From Qipengyuania flava (lineage in GTDB: Bacteria; Pseudomonadota; Alphaproteobacteria; Sphingomonadales; Sphingomonadaceae), in assembly GCF_011762005.1 (NCBI RefSeq), contig NZ_JAASQU010000001.1, positions 1 through 64,000 of the forward strand: a stretch of 64,000 nucleotides of DNA, given 5' to 3'. Below, one piece after another: positions 1 to 7,884 of the stretch. The notes below the pieces were generated by a model, which worked only from the letters and a program-made list of their open reading frames with translations, was not told the DNA's origin and made no database searches. How positions within the stretch are numbered: position 1 is the stretch's first letter; each line of letters starts with the position of its first letter. The translations under genes and the position numbers were made by a program.

Positions 1-157
1 GCCAAGCCGAGAGTCACGATACGGTTCATGCAGAAACCTTTCGGCTTCTTCCAATTGCAAAGCAAGTTCACGGAAGACTAGCCATGTCTGCTTACCACCC
101 CAATTCAGCCGTTCCCACAACACGTAACACGTGACGAAAGCTGCCATGCGTACAGCC
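1..157. other. Left-edge region, possible start of a truncated minus-strand gene
   Basis: No complete gene is visible here. On the minus strand an ATG at 29 opens a reading frame (MNRIVTLGL) that leaves the window; it is preceded by AAAGG at a suitable distance and has the look of a signal-peptide start. Only nine codons are inside the window, so the call is weak. The rest is non-coding and includes a repeated ACACGT near 119-137. Confidence 0.25.
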
Positions 158-511
158 TCAGTTCTCTTCGAGAAGGAGCAACTCGCACCGGACAATTAGC
201 CGCGGTTCGGGGATGAGCCGGTGTTCGACTTCCACCACGCCCGCATCGGCCACCAGTTGGCCGGGGATGGCGAATTCGTGATCGGGCAGGGCGGCGACGA
301 ACTCTTCGCCAGCCTCCACCGCCTCGTCGCCTGCGAACAGGATTGCGAGGCTGTGCCGCGTGCCCGCAAAGGTGATGCTGGCCCAGGCCTTCTCGGTATG
401 CGTCAACACCTGACCGTGATGCGCGTGGAGGTCGGCCAGCGCGGCGCGCAGGCGGTCGGCGGCGGTGCGGCGCGCGCGCGGCGCGCGGGGCGGGATTGTT
501 TCATCCGACAT
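158..511 (-). CDS. Conserved hypothetical protein, 117 aa
   Basis: I do not recognise a named family. The protein starts with an Arg/Pro-rich, probably disordered tail of about 20 residues, followed by a compact alpha/beta-looking domain with an ASITFAGTRH strand and a Glu-rich C-terminus. An upstream ATG at 640 is open in frame but would fully overlap the 71-aa gene, so ATG 511 (MSDETIPP) is the chosen start. The start overlaps the end of the upstream gene by 11 bases, implying translational coupling in a two-gene unit. The unit is divergent from the S24 regulator and may share its control region. Confidence 0.6.
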   Translation of the reverse strand: MSDETIPPRAPRARRTAADRLRAALADLHAHHGQVLTHTEKAWASITFAGTRHSLAILFAGDEAVEAGEEFVAALPDHEFAIPGQLVADAGVVEVEHRLIPEPRLIVRCELLLLEEN

Positions 512-716
512 GCGCGGTTTCCTGCGTGGGGGCTGCTTCGCGCGCGGCCTCGAACCCGGCCATGAAACCGCGGATGCGCTGTTCGGTGCGGTCGCGGGGC
601 TCGCGGCCCATGCGCAAATCGAGCACGAAGCGCGGGTCATGCGCGGCGAGACGGCCGAACTTGGTGGCCGCCATCTCGTGCTGGCGGAGGAATTTCTCGA
701 CGGATCGGATCAGCAT
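501..716 (-). CDS. Small HTH-like protein, 71 aa
   Basis: A short basic protein starting MLIRSVEKFL. The order of elements (helix, ATKFGRLAAHDPRFVLDLRMG, then RTEQRIRGFM) resembles the single helix-turn-helix domain of small Cro-like proteins: a turn after the FGRLA helix, a candidate recognition helix DPRFVLDLRMG, and a closing helix. That is a pattern reading, not a database match. It is the first gene of a two-gene unit with the 117-aa protein and is transcribed away from the S24 regulator across a 111-bp spacer. A regulatory role is plausible but not shown. Confidence 0.55.
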   Translation of the reverse strand: MLIRSVEKFLRQHEMAATKFGRLAAHDPRFVLDLRMGREPRDRTEQRIRGFMAGFEAAREAAPTQETAHVG

Positions 717-786
717 CGCAGGCTCCCCAATAGGCTGGTCAGACAGGCGAATCGCTCGCCGTGTTCCTGATTCGTTCCAGTCGAAA

Positions 787-821
787 TCCTACTTGTCTAG
801 GAAAAATCCTATGGTATAGGA
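787..821. promoter_or_regulatory. Tandem operator for the S24 regulator
   Basis: Two inverted repeats sit side by side: TCCTACTTGTCTAGGA (787-802) and TCCTATGGTATAGGA (807-821). Both have half-sites TCCTA/TAGGA, and their centres are about 19-20 bp apart, close to two helical turns. The right arm of the second repeat contains AGGA, which is also the best Shine-Dalgarno match for the ATG at 828. A protein bound here would cover the translation start region of its own gene, and it could also reach the divergent promoter. Autoregulation is inferred from this layout. Confidence 0.6.
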
Positions 822-827
822 AAATTC

Positions 828-1526
828 ATGGAGAGTATCTCACGCGATGAGCAGCACGCCCGCGGTCGGCTGCAGGATCTGGTCCGTAAGAACGGCACGA
901 GCCTTGCCGGTCTTTCGCGCCTCATCGGGCGTAATCCAGCCTATTTGCAGCAATATGTGACGCGCGGTAGCCCGCGCCACCTCGATGAGCCGGACCTGCG
1001 TAAAATCGCGGAATTTCTCGGTGTTTCGACCAGGGTGATCGAAACACGCCGATTTGACGACAAGCGGCTCGATTCACCGACACAACGCCGCGCCGCACTG
1101 GCCGAATACGACGCCGCACAGAGTGACGACTGGTTCGAGGTACCCCGCCTGTCGCTCGACGCCTCGGCGGGTCCGGGCGCGTTCTCGGCGGAGGAAATTT
1201 CCTTCGACAGCTTCCGCTTCAGCCGTCGCTGGCTGCGCGAAATGGGGCTGGAGGGTGCCGATCTCACCGCGATCCGCGTCGAGGGCGACAGCATGGAACC
1301 AACGCTGCGCAGCGGCGACGAGATCTTCGTCGACCGCAACAAGCGTTCGGGCGAGGGCATCCACGTCGTGCGCATCGGCGAAGCGCTGCACGTCAAGCAG
1401 GTCCAGGCCAGCGCGCCGGGCCGCATCGCGCTGATCAGTGCGAACGACAGCTACGCCCCGATCGACCTCGCCCGCGACGAGGTCGAGGTGATCGGGCGCG
1501 TGGTGTGGAAAGGCGGGCGGGTCTAG
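828..1526 (+). CDS. XRE-type HTH repressor with peptidase S24 (LexA-like) domain
   Basis: The 232-aa protein has an N-terminal DNA-binding helical region (about residues 10-70) and a C-terminal S24/LexA-like domain (about 105-230). The catalytic Ser155 is in EGDSMEPT and the general-base Lys190 in LHVKQV. ASAGPG at about 112-117 offers an Ala114-Gly115 bond like the cleavage site of LexA and CI repressors. Families of this type are repressors that can inactivate themselves when RecA filaments form. No phage genes surround it, so this is more likely a chromosomal stress regulator than a prophage repressor. The tandem inverted repeat immediately upstream is its likely operator. Confidence 0.85.
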   Translation: MESISRDEQHARGRLQDLVRKNGTSLAGLSRLIGRNPAYLQQYVTRGSPRHLDEPDLRKIAEFLGVSTRVIETRRFDDKRLDSPTQRRAALAEYDAAQSDDWFEVPRLSLDASAGPGAFSAEEISFDSFRFSRRWLREMGLEGADLTAIRVEGDSMEPTLRSGDEIFVDRNKRSGEGIHVVRIGEALHVKQVQASAPGRIALISANDSYAPIDLARDEVEVIGRVVWKGGRV

Positions 1527-1537
1527 CTGCCCCAGCG

Positions 1538-1906
1538 CTACGATGGGCGCTTTACGTAATCGTCCGACTGCAGCGTGAGCATGTAGTCGGCGATCAGTTC
1601 GATGTCCTCTTCGACCAGGTCGACATCCATCTGCATCGGGTAATTGTGGGCATCCGACAGGAAGGTGACGAGCGTCGCGCGGGTCACGCCCGGACTGTTG
1701 GCGATGTCCGCGAAGCCCGGCGCCTGCGGGTTGGGAGACACCGCATTGTCGCGCACTGCATGGCACTGACCGCAGATCGCGGTGACGTAATCGGGCGGGG
1801 CGGCCGCACCCGCTGCTGCCGCTTGCGGGGAGGCGAGCGGTGCCCCCTGCGTCTGGCATCCCGCCAGTGCCACGGTGGCCAGTGTTGCTGCGATCACGGT
1901 GCGCAT
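1538..1906 (-). CDS. Small c-type cytochrome lipoprotein
   Basis: The 122-aa product begins with a lipoprotein signal ending in LAGC (Cys17), so it should be anchored in a membrane facing the periplasm. It carries one haem-attachment motif, CGQCH, and Met residues in YPMQMDVD that could supply the sixth haem ligand. The fold is that of a small cytochrome c (DUF-type, about 100 mature residues) acting as an electron carrier; its partner is unknown. The ATG at 1906 is chosen because GGAGG lies just upstream; longer in-frame extensions have no ribosome site. Confidence 0.75.
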   Translation of the reverse strand: MRTVIAATLATVALAGCQTQGAPLASPQAAAAGAAAPPDYVTAICGQCHAVRDNAVSPNPQAPGFADIANSPGVTRATLVTFLSDAHNYPMQMDVDLVEEDIELIADYMLTLQSDDYVKRPS

Positions 1907-1991
1907 TGCATTCCCTCCAGGTGCCCTGATTGCACATGCGCCAAGACGCGCCTTGTTTTCAATCAAGAAGCAACGCATTTTCCTCGCCGAC

Positions 1992-2669
1992 ATGGAAAAC
2001 GACACGCAAGCGCAGTCCGGCCCGCCGATGAAGGCGGGTATCGTCCCCGTAACCCCGTTGCAGCAGAATTGCTCGCTGATCTGGTGCACGAAAACCAACA
2101 AGGGTGCGCTGATCGATCCGGGCGGCGATCTCGACAAGCTGAAGGCGGCGGTCGCCAAGTCGGGTGTGGAGCTCGAGAAAATCCTCATCACGCATGGTCA
2201 CATGGACCATTGCGGCGAGGCGGGCGTGCTGGCGAAGGAACTCGGCCTGCGAATCGAGGGGCCACACGAAGCGGATCGCTTCTGGATCGCGCGGCTGGAG
2301 GAGGATGGCGCCAGATACGGCATGAACGCCGAAGTGTTCGAGCCCGATCGCTGGCTGGTCGACGGCGACACGGTGACGGTGGGTGAACTGACGCTCGAAG
2401 TGATCCATTGCCCCGGCCACACGCCCGGCCACGTGGTGTTCTTCAACCGCGAGAGCAAGTTCGCGGTGGTCGGCGACGTCTTGTTCCAGGGCAGCATCGG
2501 ACGCACCGATTTCCCGATGGGCAACCACCAGGACCTGATCGACGCGATCACGCAGAAACTGTGGCCGCTGGGCGACGACGTGACCTTCATCCCCGGCCAT
2601 GGCCCGACCAGCACTTTCGGCCAGGAACGCAAGACCAACGCCTTCGTGAGCGATTACGCGCTTTCCTGA
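1992..2669 (+). CDS. MBL-fold hydrolase, glyoxalase II-like (YcbL type)
   Basis: A 225-aa metallo-beta-lactamase-fold hydrolase. The metal-binding signature THGHMDHCG supplies the first-shell His/Asp ligands, and further ligands are in HCPGHTPGH, VVGDVLF and IPGHGP. The length and the SIGRTDFP motif fit the YcbL/glyoxalase II-like subgroup, which hydrolyses thioesters such as S-lactoylglutathione; the exact substrate cannot be read from sequence. It should be cytoplasmic, as no signal peptide is seen. The ATG at 1992 begins MENDTQAQ. The gene is divergent from the cytochrome gene with an 85-bp spacer. Confidence 0.85.
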   Translation: MENDTQAQSGPPMKAGIVPVTPLQQNCSLIWCTKTNKGALIDPGGDLDKLKAAVAKSGVELEKILITHGHMDHCGEAGVLAKELGLRIEGPHEADRFWIARLEEDGARYGMNAEVFEPDRWLVDGDTVTVGELTLEVIHCPGHTPGHVVFFNRESKFAVVGDVLFQGSIGRTDFPMGNHQDLIDAITQKLWPLGDDVTFIPGHGPTSTFGQERKTNAFVSDYALS

Positions 2670-2717
2670 GGCGTGCGGGAAGCGCCTCCGCGCTTCCCTT
2701 GCGGGATGGTACAGCAA

Positions 2718-2783
2718 GGTCGGGACGGAGGTCCCGACCGCACCACACAAAAACTCCCCGCCCGGCTCGTGCCAAGCGGGGAG
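2718..2783 (-). terminator. Two hairpins, the second an intrinsic terminator for the MAPEG gene
   Basis: A perfect 9-bp stem with a GGAG loop lies at 2718-2739 (GGTCGGGAC/GTCCCGACC). A second 8-bp stem (CTCCCCGC/GCGGGGAG) at 2754-2783 is followed on the minus strand by TTTTTG, which makes it a good intrinsic terminator for the minus-strand gene. The pair separates two convergent genes and may stop transcription in both directions. Confidence 0.7.
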
Positions 2784-2792
2784 GCTAGCGCT

Positions 2793-3191
2793 TCACATCA
2801 CCCCGAGAACGATCAGCACTGCGACGATCGCGAGCCCGAGCAGTGTCAGCATGGTCACCAGCGTGCCGATCATCCGCGGCTTGGTGGCGCCTTCGCCGTC
2901 CATCCCGAAACCATGCGCCACGCGGCCCAGCATGTAGAGGCCCGCGACCCATGCGAGCCACGGCTCGCCCCTGCCGGTCAGTTCGATTGCCGCAATCAGC
3001 GCCAGCGCGAAGGGCGTGTTCTCGACGAAGTTGAGCTGCGCGCGCATCCGCCGCGTGAGCGGGCCGCCTGCATCGTCGCCGTGGATCGTCTTGGTCGCGC
3101 CGCGCATCTGGCCGACGCGGACCGCGAGCCATAGATTGATGATTGCTGCCGCGGCCGCCGCGGTCAGTGTAACCGGCAGGATAGTGCCCAT
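2793..3191 (-). CDS. MAPEG family membrane protein
   Basis: The 132-aa protein has about four hydrophobic segments and the central RMRAQLNFVENTPFAL segment typical of MAPEG (membrane-associated eicosanoid/glutathione metabolism) proteins, where a cytoplasmic loop with Arg, Asn and Glu binds glutathione in characterised members. Bacterial members are mostly uncharacterised, so glutathione transferase activity is only a family-level guess. The ATG at 3191 follows GGGGAG. Two further, more distant MAPEG genes lie at 46.8-47.7 kb. Confidence 0.8.
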   Translation of the reverse strand: MGTILPVTLTAAAAAAIINLWLAVRVGQMRGATKTIHGDDAGGPLTRRMRAQLNFVENTPFALALIAAIELTGRGEPWLAWVAGLYMLGRVAHGFGMDGEGATKPRMIGTLVTMLTLLGLAIVAVLIVLGVM

Positions 3192-3370
3192 GAGTTTCTC
3201 CCCTGCGCTCCCAGCGAGCGCACTACCCGGAGGGGTGCTAGGGCGATGCCGCGCGCCGCGCAATCCTGCCGCATGCATGACCGGCCTGCTTCACGGGTTG
3301 CATCGCCCGCGATTTTCGCTATAGCGCGCGCCTTCACCGCCACGGTCGGGATATTCGGGTTCACGCGCTC

Positions 3371-3399
3371 TTGCGGCGTGCCGGACCTTCCCCTAGGGC
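3371..3399 (+). promoter_or_regulatory. Candidate promoter of rpmF
   Basis: TTGCGG (3371-3376) and TAGGGC (3394-3399) are separated by 17 bases, about 45 bases before the rpmF start. The -35 is good; the -10 matches only the loose alphaproteobacterial pattern. It would drive the rpmF-plsX-fabH operon. Confidence 0.35.
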
Positions 3400-3443
3400 G
3401 GCCACCGAAATTGATTGAAATTGTTTGAGGAACAGGTGCCGCC

Positions 3444-3623
3444 ATGGCCGTCCCCAAGAGGAAAGTATCGCCCCACCGTCGCGGCAATCGCCGTGCACAC
3501 GATTCGCTCAAGGTCGAAGCTCATCACGAGTGCTCGAACTGCGGCGAACTCAAGCGGCCGCACAACCTGTGCCCGCATTGCGGATATTACAACGGCCGCG
3601 AAATCATCGCCGTCGGACTGTAA
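3444..3623 (+). CDS. rpmF: 50S ribosomal protein L32
   Basis: The 59-aa basic protein begins [18 protein letters not shown] and carries two CxxC pairs (CSNC and CPHC) that bind one zinc ion, the classic L32 pattern. L32 is a component of the large ribosomal subunit near the peptide exit region. The start at 3444 lies after AGGTG. It is the first gene of the widely conserved rpmF-plsX-fabH arrangement, which links ribosome synthesis with fatty acid initiation. The gap to plsX is 27 bases. Confidence 0.97.
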   Translation: MAVPKRKVSPHRRGNRRAHDSLKVEAHHECSNCGELKRPHNLCPHCGYYNGREIIAVGL

Positions 3624-3650
3624 GACCGTAAGCCAAGCCGGAGAAAGCAC

Positions 3651-4688
3651 ATGAGTCTGCCGCGTATCGCCGTCGATGCGATGGGCGGCGACGAAGGTGT
3701 GCGCGTGATGGTCGAGGGCGCCGCGCTTGCGCGTCGGCGCCACGACAAGTTCCAGTTCCTGCTGGTTGGCGACGAAACGCGGATCAAGGCCGCGCTCGAC
3801 GCGCACCCCGGCATGGCCGGTGCGTCCGAAATCCTGCATTGTACCGACGTCGTCGGCGGCGACGAGCTGCCGAGCCGCGCGCTGCGTCGTGCCAAGACCA
3901 CCAGCATGGGCCTCGCGGTCAATGCGGTGAAGCAGGGCGCTGCGGGGGCGGCGGTATCCGCCGGCAATACCGGCGCGCTGATGGCGATGAGCAAGCTTGC
4001 GCTGCGCACCATGCCGGGGCTCGATCGCCCGGCGCTGGCCGCGCTGCTGCCGACGCTGACCGACGATGACGTGGTCATGCTCGATCTCGGAGCGAATCGC
4101 GAATGCGACGCGCGCAACCTCGTGCAGTTCGCGATCATGGGCGCCGCCTACGCGCGGATCGTCACCGGGCGCGAACGGCCGCGCACGCGGCTGCTCAATA
4201 TCGGGACCGAGGAAACCAAGGGCACTGAAGACATCCAGGCTGCGGCCGAGGCGCTGCGCGCCGCGACCGGGCTGGCGATGGATTTCGAAGGCTATGTCGA
4301 GGCCGACAAGATCAATCGCGGCGAATGCGACGTGGTGGTCTGCGACGGATTCTCGGGCAATATTGCGCTGAAGGCGATCGAGGGCGCGGCGCGCTTCGTG
4401 ACCGACCTGCTCCGCACGGCTTTCACCAGCTCGCTTCGCTCCAAGATCGGCTTCCTCGTCTCGCGGCCCGCGACCGAACTGCTGCGGCACCATCTCGATC
4501 CCAACAACCACAACGGGGCGGTCTTCCTCGGCCTCAACGGCGTGGTGGTGAAAAGCCACGGCAGCGCCAATGCCAAGGGCGTCGCCAATGCGGTGGAAGT
4601 CGCCGCGCGGTTGCTCGAGGATGACATCACCAATCGTATCAAGCGCGATCTGGGCGAAATCGAAGCGGCGGGCGTTACCGCCAAATGA
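3651..4688 (+). CDS. plsX: Phosphate acyltransferase PlsX
   Basis: This 345-aa peripheral membrane enzyme converts acyl-ACP and phosphate into acyl-phosphate, which PlsY (also in this window, at 61.3 kb) uses to acylate glycerol-3-phosphate. The N-terminus [11 protein letters not shown], the [11 protein letters not shown] motif and LDLGAN are diagnostic for the family, and the length is normal. The stop codon overlaps the fabH start in an ATGA, so the two genes are translationally coupled. Confidence 0.97.
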   Translation: MSLPRIAVDAMGGDEGVRVMVEGAALARRRHDKFQFLLVGDETRIKAALDAHPGMAGASEILHCTDVVGGDELPSRALRRAKTTSMGLAVNAVKQGAAGAAVSAGNTGALMAMSKLALRTMPGLDRPALAALLPTLTDDDVVMLDLGANRECDARNLVQFAIMGAAYARIVTGRERPRTRLLNIGTEETKGTEDIQAAAEALRAATGLAMDFEGYVEADKINRGECDVVVCDGFSGNIALKAIEGAARFVTDLLRTAFTSSLRSKIGFLVSRPATELLRHHLDPNNHNGAVFLGLNGVVVKSHGSANAKGVANAVEVAARLLEDDITNRIKRDLGEIEAAGVTAK

Positions 4689-5650
4689 TCCGTTCGGTGA
4701 TCACCGGTACGGGCTCGGCGCTACCGGCCAATTGCGTGACCAATGCCGATCTGGCCGCGAAGGTCGACACCAGCGACGAATGGATCGTCGAACGCACCGG
4801 GATCCGCCAGCGTTACATCGCCGACGATAGCGAGACGACTTCCAGCCTCGCGACCGTGGCCGCGCGCAATGCGCTCGATGCGGCCGGTATCGATGCGGGC
4901 GAGATCGGCCTGATCGTCCTTGCCACGGCGACACCCGATCACACCTTTCCTGCCACCGCCACGCAGGTCCAGGCCGCGCTCGGCTGCGGCGGGGGCGTCG
5001 CTTTCGATGTGCAGGCGGTCTGTTCGGGCTTCCTCTACGCGCTTGCCACAGCCGATTCGCTGCTGCGCACGGGCATGGCCGGCAAGGCGCTGGTGATCGG
5101 TTCGGAAACCTTCAGCCGCATCCTCGATTGGGACGATCGCACCACCTGCGTGTTGTTCGGCGATGGCGCGGGGGCGGTCGTGCTCGAAGCGCAGGACGTG
5201 GCCGAGGACGGCCCCGGCATCCTTGCCAGCCGGCTGCATGCCGATGGGCAGCACAAGGACATGCTCTTCGTCGACGGCGGGCCCTCGACCACGGGAACGG
5301 TCGGCAAGCTGCGGATGAAAGGGCGCGAGGTGTTCCGCCACGCGGTCGTCAACCTCGCCGACGTGCTCAAGGAAGTGCTCGACGAGACCGGCAAATGCGC
5401 TGCGGATATCGACTGGGTGGTCCCGCATCAGGCTAATGCCAGGATTCTCGATGCGACCGCGCGCAAGCTCGAACTGCCAGTCGAAAAGATCGTCGTGACG
5501 GTCGATCGTCACGCCAACACCTCCGCCGCCTCGGTCCCGCTGGCGCTCGATACGGCCATGCGCGACGGGCGGATCCAGCCGGGCGATCTGGTGATGTTCG
5601 AGGCGATGGGCGGCGGCTTCACCTGGGGCGCCTCGCTGGTCCGCTTCTAA
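4685..5650 (+). CDS. fabH: Beta-ketoacyl-ACP synthase III
   Basis: FabH condenses acetyl-CoA with malonyl-ACP and starts each round of type II fatty acid synthesis. The 321-aa protein has the full catalytic triad: Cys113 in AVCSGF, His248 in PHQANARI and Asn278 in HANTSAAS. The C-terminal GGGFTWG motif is also typical. It overlaps plsX by four bases and is the last gene of the rpmF operon before the ihfA promoter. Confidence 0.97.
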   Translation: MIRSVITGTGSALPANCVTNADLAAKVDTSDEWIVERTGIRQRYIADDSETTSSLATVAARNALDAAGIDAGEIGLIVLATATPDHTFPATATQVQAALGCGGGVAFDVQAVCSGFLYALATADSLLRTGMAGKALVIGSETFSRILDWDDRTTCVLFGDGAGAVVLEAQDVAEDGPGILASRLHADGQHKDMLFVDGGPSTTGTVGKLRMKGREVFRHAVVNLADVLKEVLDETGKCAADIDWVVPHQANARILDATARKLELPVEKIVVTVDRHANTSAASVPLALDTAMRDGRIQPGDLVMFEAMGGGFTWGASLVRF

Positions 5651-5657
5651 GCAAAGT

Positions 5658-5708
5658 CCCGTATACGGGGCGTTCCGGTTTGCCTGAACGGCCGCAAATC
5701 CCTATATT
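5658..5708 (+). promoter_or_regulatory. ihfA promoter with upstream palindrome
   Basis: TTGCCT (5680-5685) and TATATT (5703-5708) are 17 bases apart, a near-consensus housekeeping promoter placing transcription start near 5715. Ten bases before the -35 is a perfect 12-bp palindrome, CCCGTATACGGG (5658-5669), which could be an operator. The promoter lies inside the longest open frame of ihfA, supporting the downstream start at 5773. Confidence 0.6.
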
Positions 5709-5772
5709 GCTTGGCGAAGTTTCATACACGGTTGGCGGTGTCGCTCAGGGTCGCATCTGGGGGAAGGATTGG

Positions 5773-6078
5773 ATGGATATGATGCGCTCTGTGGGCACTC
5801 TTACCCGGGCCGACCTGGCTGAAACGATCAATCGCAAGATGGGTCTCTCGCGCGCCGAATCGCTCGACATGGTCGAAGCGATCCTCGGCAAGATGTGCGA
5901 CGCGCTGGCGGATGGCGAGAATGTGAAGATCTCGGGATTCGGCAGTTTCGTTCTGCGCGACAAGAAGGAGCGCGTCGGCCGTAACCCCAAGACGGGGGTG
6001 GAAGTGCCGATCACGCCCCGCCGGGTGATGACGTTCCGCGCCAGCCAGCTGCTGAAGGAGCGGATTGCCAACGGCTGA
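5773..6078 (+). CDS. ihfA: Integration host factor subunit alpha
   Basis: A 101-aa HU/IHF-family DNA-bending protein. [11 protein letters not shown] starts the dimerisation helices, and [12 protein letters not shown] is the beta-arm with the intercalating proline. IHF-alpha pairs with IHF-beta and bends specific sites in promoters, origins and recombination loci. The start MDMMRSVG at 5773 follows AAGGA by four bases; MMRSVG at 5779 is also possible. The open frame upstream to 5680 is rejected because it contains the promoter. Its position between fabH and a MerR gene is conserved in alphaproteobacteria. Confidence 0.95.
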   Translation: MDMMRSVGTLTRADLAETINRKMGLSRAESLDMVEAILGKMCDALADGENVKISGFGSFVLRDKKERVGRNPKTGVEVPITPRRVMTFRASQLLKERIANG

Positions 6079-6100
6079 CGGTCGGGCGTAAGGATACGCC

Positions 6101-6472
6101 ATGGCTCAATTCGACGACGGCAAGGACCAGGACGCGCTGCGCACGATCGGCGAAGTCGCCAAGGCGACCGGGATCAAGGCGCATGTGCTGCGTTACTGGG
6201 AACAGCAATTCCCGATGCTCAAGCCGCTTACGCGCAGCGGCGGACGGCGCTATTACCGCCCCGAAGACATCGAACTGATCGAGCGGATCGACCGGCTGGT
6301 CAATCGCGAAGGCTATACGCTGAAAGGCGCCAAGGCGGCGCTGCGCGAGACTCCCGATCCGCAGGCTGCGGCACAGGCACCCGCTGCGCCGACGCCAGCC
6401 GCGGACCATGCCGAACTTGTCGGCAAGCTCAAGGCTATCCGCGACGATCTGAAGGCCGCATTGGCCGCCTGA
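6101..6472 (+). CDS. MerR family transcriptional regulator
   Basis: The 123-aa protein has a single winged-helix MerR domain: TIGEVAKATGIKAHVLRYWEQQF, then the wing RSGGRRYYRPEDIELIERI. The C-terminal part is short and Ala/Pro-rich, with no cysteines for metal sensing, so the ligand is unknown. This gene follows ihfA in many alphaproteobacteria and is likely cotranscribed (22-base gap). Confidence 0.9.
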   Translation: MAQFDDGKDQDALRTIGEVAKATGIKAHVLRYWEQQFPMLKPLTRSGGRRYYRPEDIELIERIDRLVNREGYTLKGAKAALRETPDPQAAAQAPAAPTPAADHAELVGKLKAIRDDLKAALAA

Positions 6473-6482
6473 CTACTTGGCG

Positions 6483-7859
6483 TCAGTCGCTGGGGATCAG
6501 CGTCAGTTCGGTCTGACGGCCGTCGAGGAAGCGTACCGTCTTGCCATCGAAGAACGCGTCTTCTTCCGATCGGAAGTCGACCACCTGTCCGCCCCATTCG
6601 GGCACGGCGCTGTATGACGTCAGTTCGATCGACCATGCGGTATTAGGCTGGAGGATGTATTCCCCGCGCGGATCGCCATGCTGATTGTCCCAGAACCCGA
6701 TCGGCGTACCCGCGCCATGTCCGTGCAGTCCGATGGGGTGCGAGTAGATTGACGGGTCCAGCCCCTCGGCAATCGCCCGGCTGCGCGCGCGGGCCAGAAT
6801 TGCATTGCCGGTCAGGCCAGCCTCGAAGCTGTCCAACAGCGCGTCCTGCACCCGGTTGGTCGCAGCCAGCCCCGCGCGGAGGCCGGCAGGGGCCTCGGTC
6901 TCGCCCGGCTTGAGGACATAGGCGAGATGCTGCGTGTCGGTGTTTAGTCGCAGGTAGGTGATGCCGAAATCGGTCCACAGCAAATCGCCGGGCTCGATCA
7001 CCGTATCGCCCCGAAGCATGCCGTCGGCACCCTCGCGCTGGATGCCCACCGACGGGTGGAACCATGGCGTCAGGCCCTGCGTGGCAAGCGTTTCGCGATA
7101 CCACCATTCGACATCGGCAGCGGTGGTCGCCCCGGGCGTGATGACCGCGCCTGAAAAAGCCTGCGCGATCAGCGCATGCGCGATCCGGACGATCCCCGGA
7201 TAGAGCGCGATTTCGGCAGGCGTTCGCGTCTCCAGCCAGCGCGTGGCCAGCGTTTCTCCCGACACGATCCGCTCGCGATACTCCGGCGAAAGCGCCGCGG
7301 TCAGCAAGCGGTACTGGCTGAGCGTCATGCCATCGCCGAATGCCGCCAGATCGGAGGTGTTGATCGCGATGGTCGCGGGATCGCGTCGGGCAATGATATC
7401 GGCGACCGCTTGCCACTGGTCGGGCTGTTTCTCGGGATCCCAGGCGGCCTCGAACAGTCCGCCAAGGCCGTAACGGCTGACGGTCAGCCGTTCGATCGCC
7501 TGTCCTTCGCCCGGGTCGTGAAAGATCAGGATCGTCCGGCGCCGGGCATGCATGCTCTGCGCATCGAGCATGGTCGCGACGACCGGTTCCTCGAAATATT
7601 CGCGCGCCATGAGCACCCACATGGCGATGCCCTGTTCGCGCATGATCGCGGGAACGACCGTCTCGAGCCGCTCCGCCAGCACCGCGTCGATGACTTCGGC
7701 GCGTTCGCGCATCGGCAATAGCGGCGGCATGGCGGGGATCGCCTGCTCGGTGTCGCTCATGCCGATCTGCATTGGTGCGGCAGGCGTACGGGCGAGCGCG
7801 GGATTATGAGCGGCGAACCCCAGCAGCAGGGCTGCAAGTGACAAGCGCAGCGATATCAT
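6483..7859 (-). CDS. Secreted M24 family metallopeptidase (Xaa-Pro aminopeptidase-like)
   Basis: The 458-aa protein starts with a signal peptide ending near ALARTPA, so it should act in the periplasm. The C-terminal creatinase/aminopeptidase fold has all five metal ligands: two Asp in WTDFGITYLRLNTD (11 apart), His in HPIGLHGHGAG, Glu in WSIELTSY and Glu in DFRSEEDAFF. M24 enzymes of this type remove N-terminal residues ahead of proline. The ATG at 7859 follows GGGGA; longer frames lack a ribosome site. It converges on the MerR gene and is 25 bases downstream of smc. Confidence 0.85.
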   Translation of the reverse strand: MISLRLSLAALLLGFAAHNPALARTPAAPMQIGMSDTEQAIPAMPPLLPMRERAEVIDAVLAERLETVVPAIMREQGIAMWVLMAREYFEEPVVATMLDAQSMHARRRTILIFHDPGEGQAIERLTVSRYGLGGLFEAAWDPEKQPDQWQAVADIIARRDPATIAINTSDLAAFGDGMTLSQYRLLTAALSPEYRERIVSGETLATRWLETRTPAEIALYPGIVRIAHALIAQAFSGAVITPGATTAADVEWWYRETLATQGLTPWFHPSVGIQREGADGMLRGDTVIEPGDLLWTDFGITYLRLNTDTQHLAYVLKPGETEAPAGLRAGLAATNRVQDALLDSFEAGLTGNAILARARSRAIAEGLDPSIYSHPIGLHGHGAGTPIGFWDNQHGDPRGEYILQPNTAWSIELTSYSAVPEWGGQVVDFRSEEDAFFDGKTVRFLDGRQTELTLIPSD

Positions 7860-7884
7860 GGCATCGTCCCCAATGGTGACACGG

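Noticed and set aside
787..1526. Prophage immunity region
   Set aside because: The S24 repressor layout recalls lambda-type control, but no integrase, structural or lysis gene is within the window.
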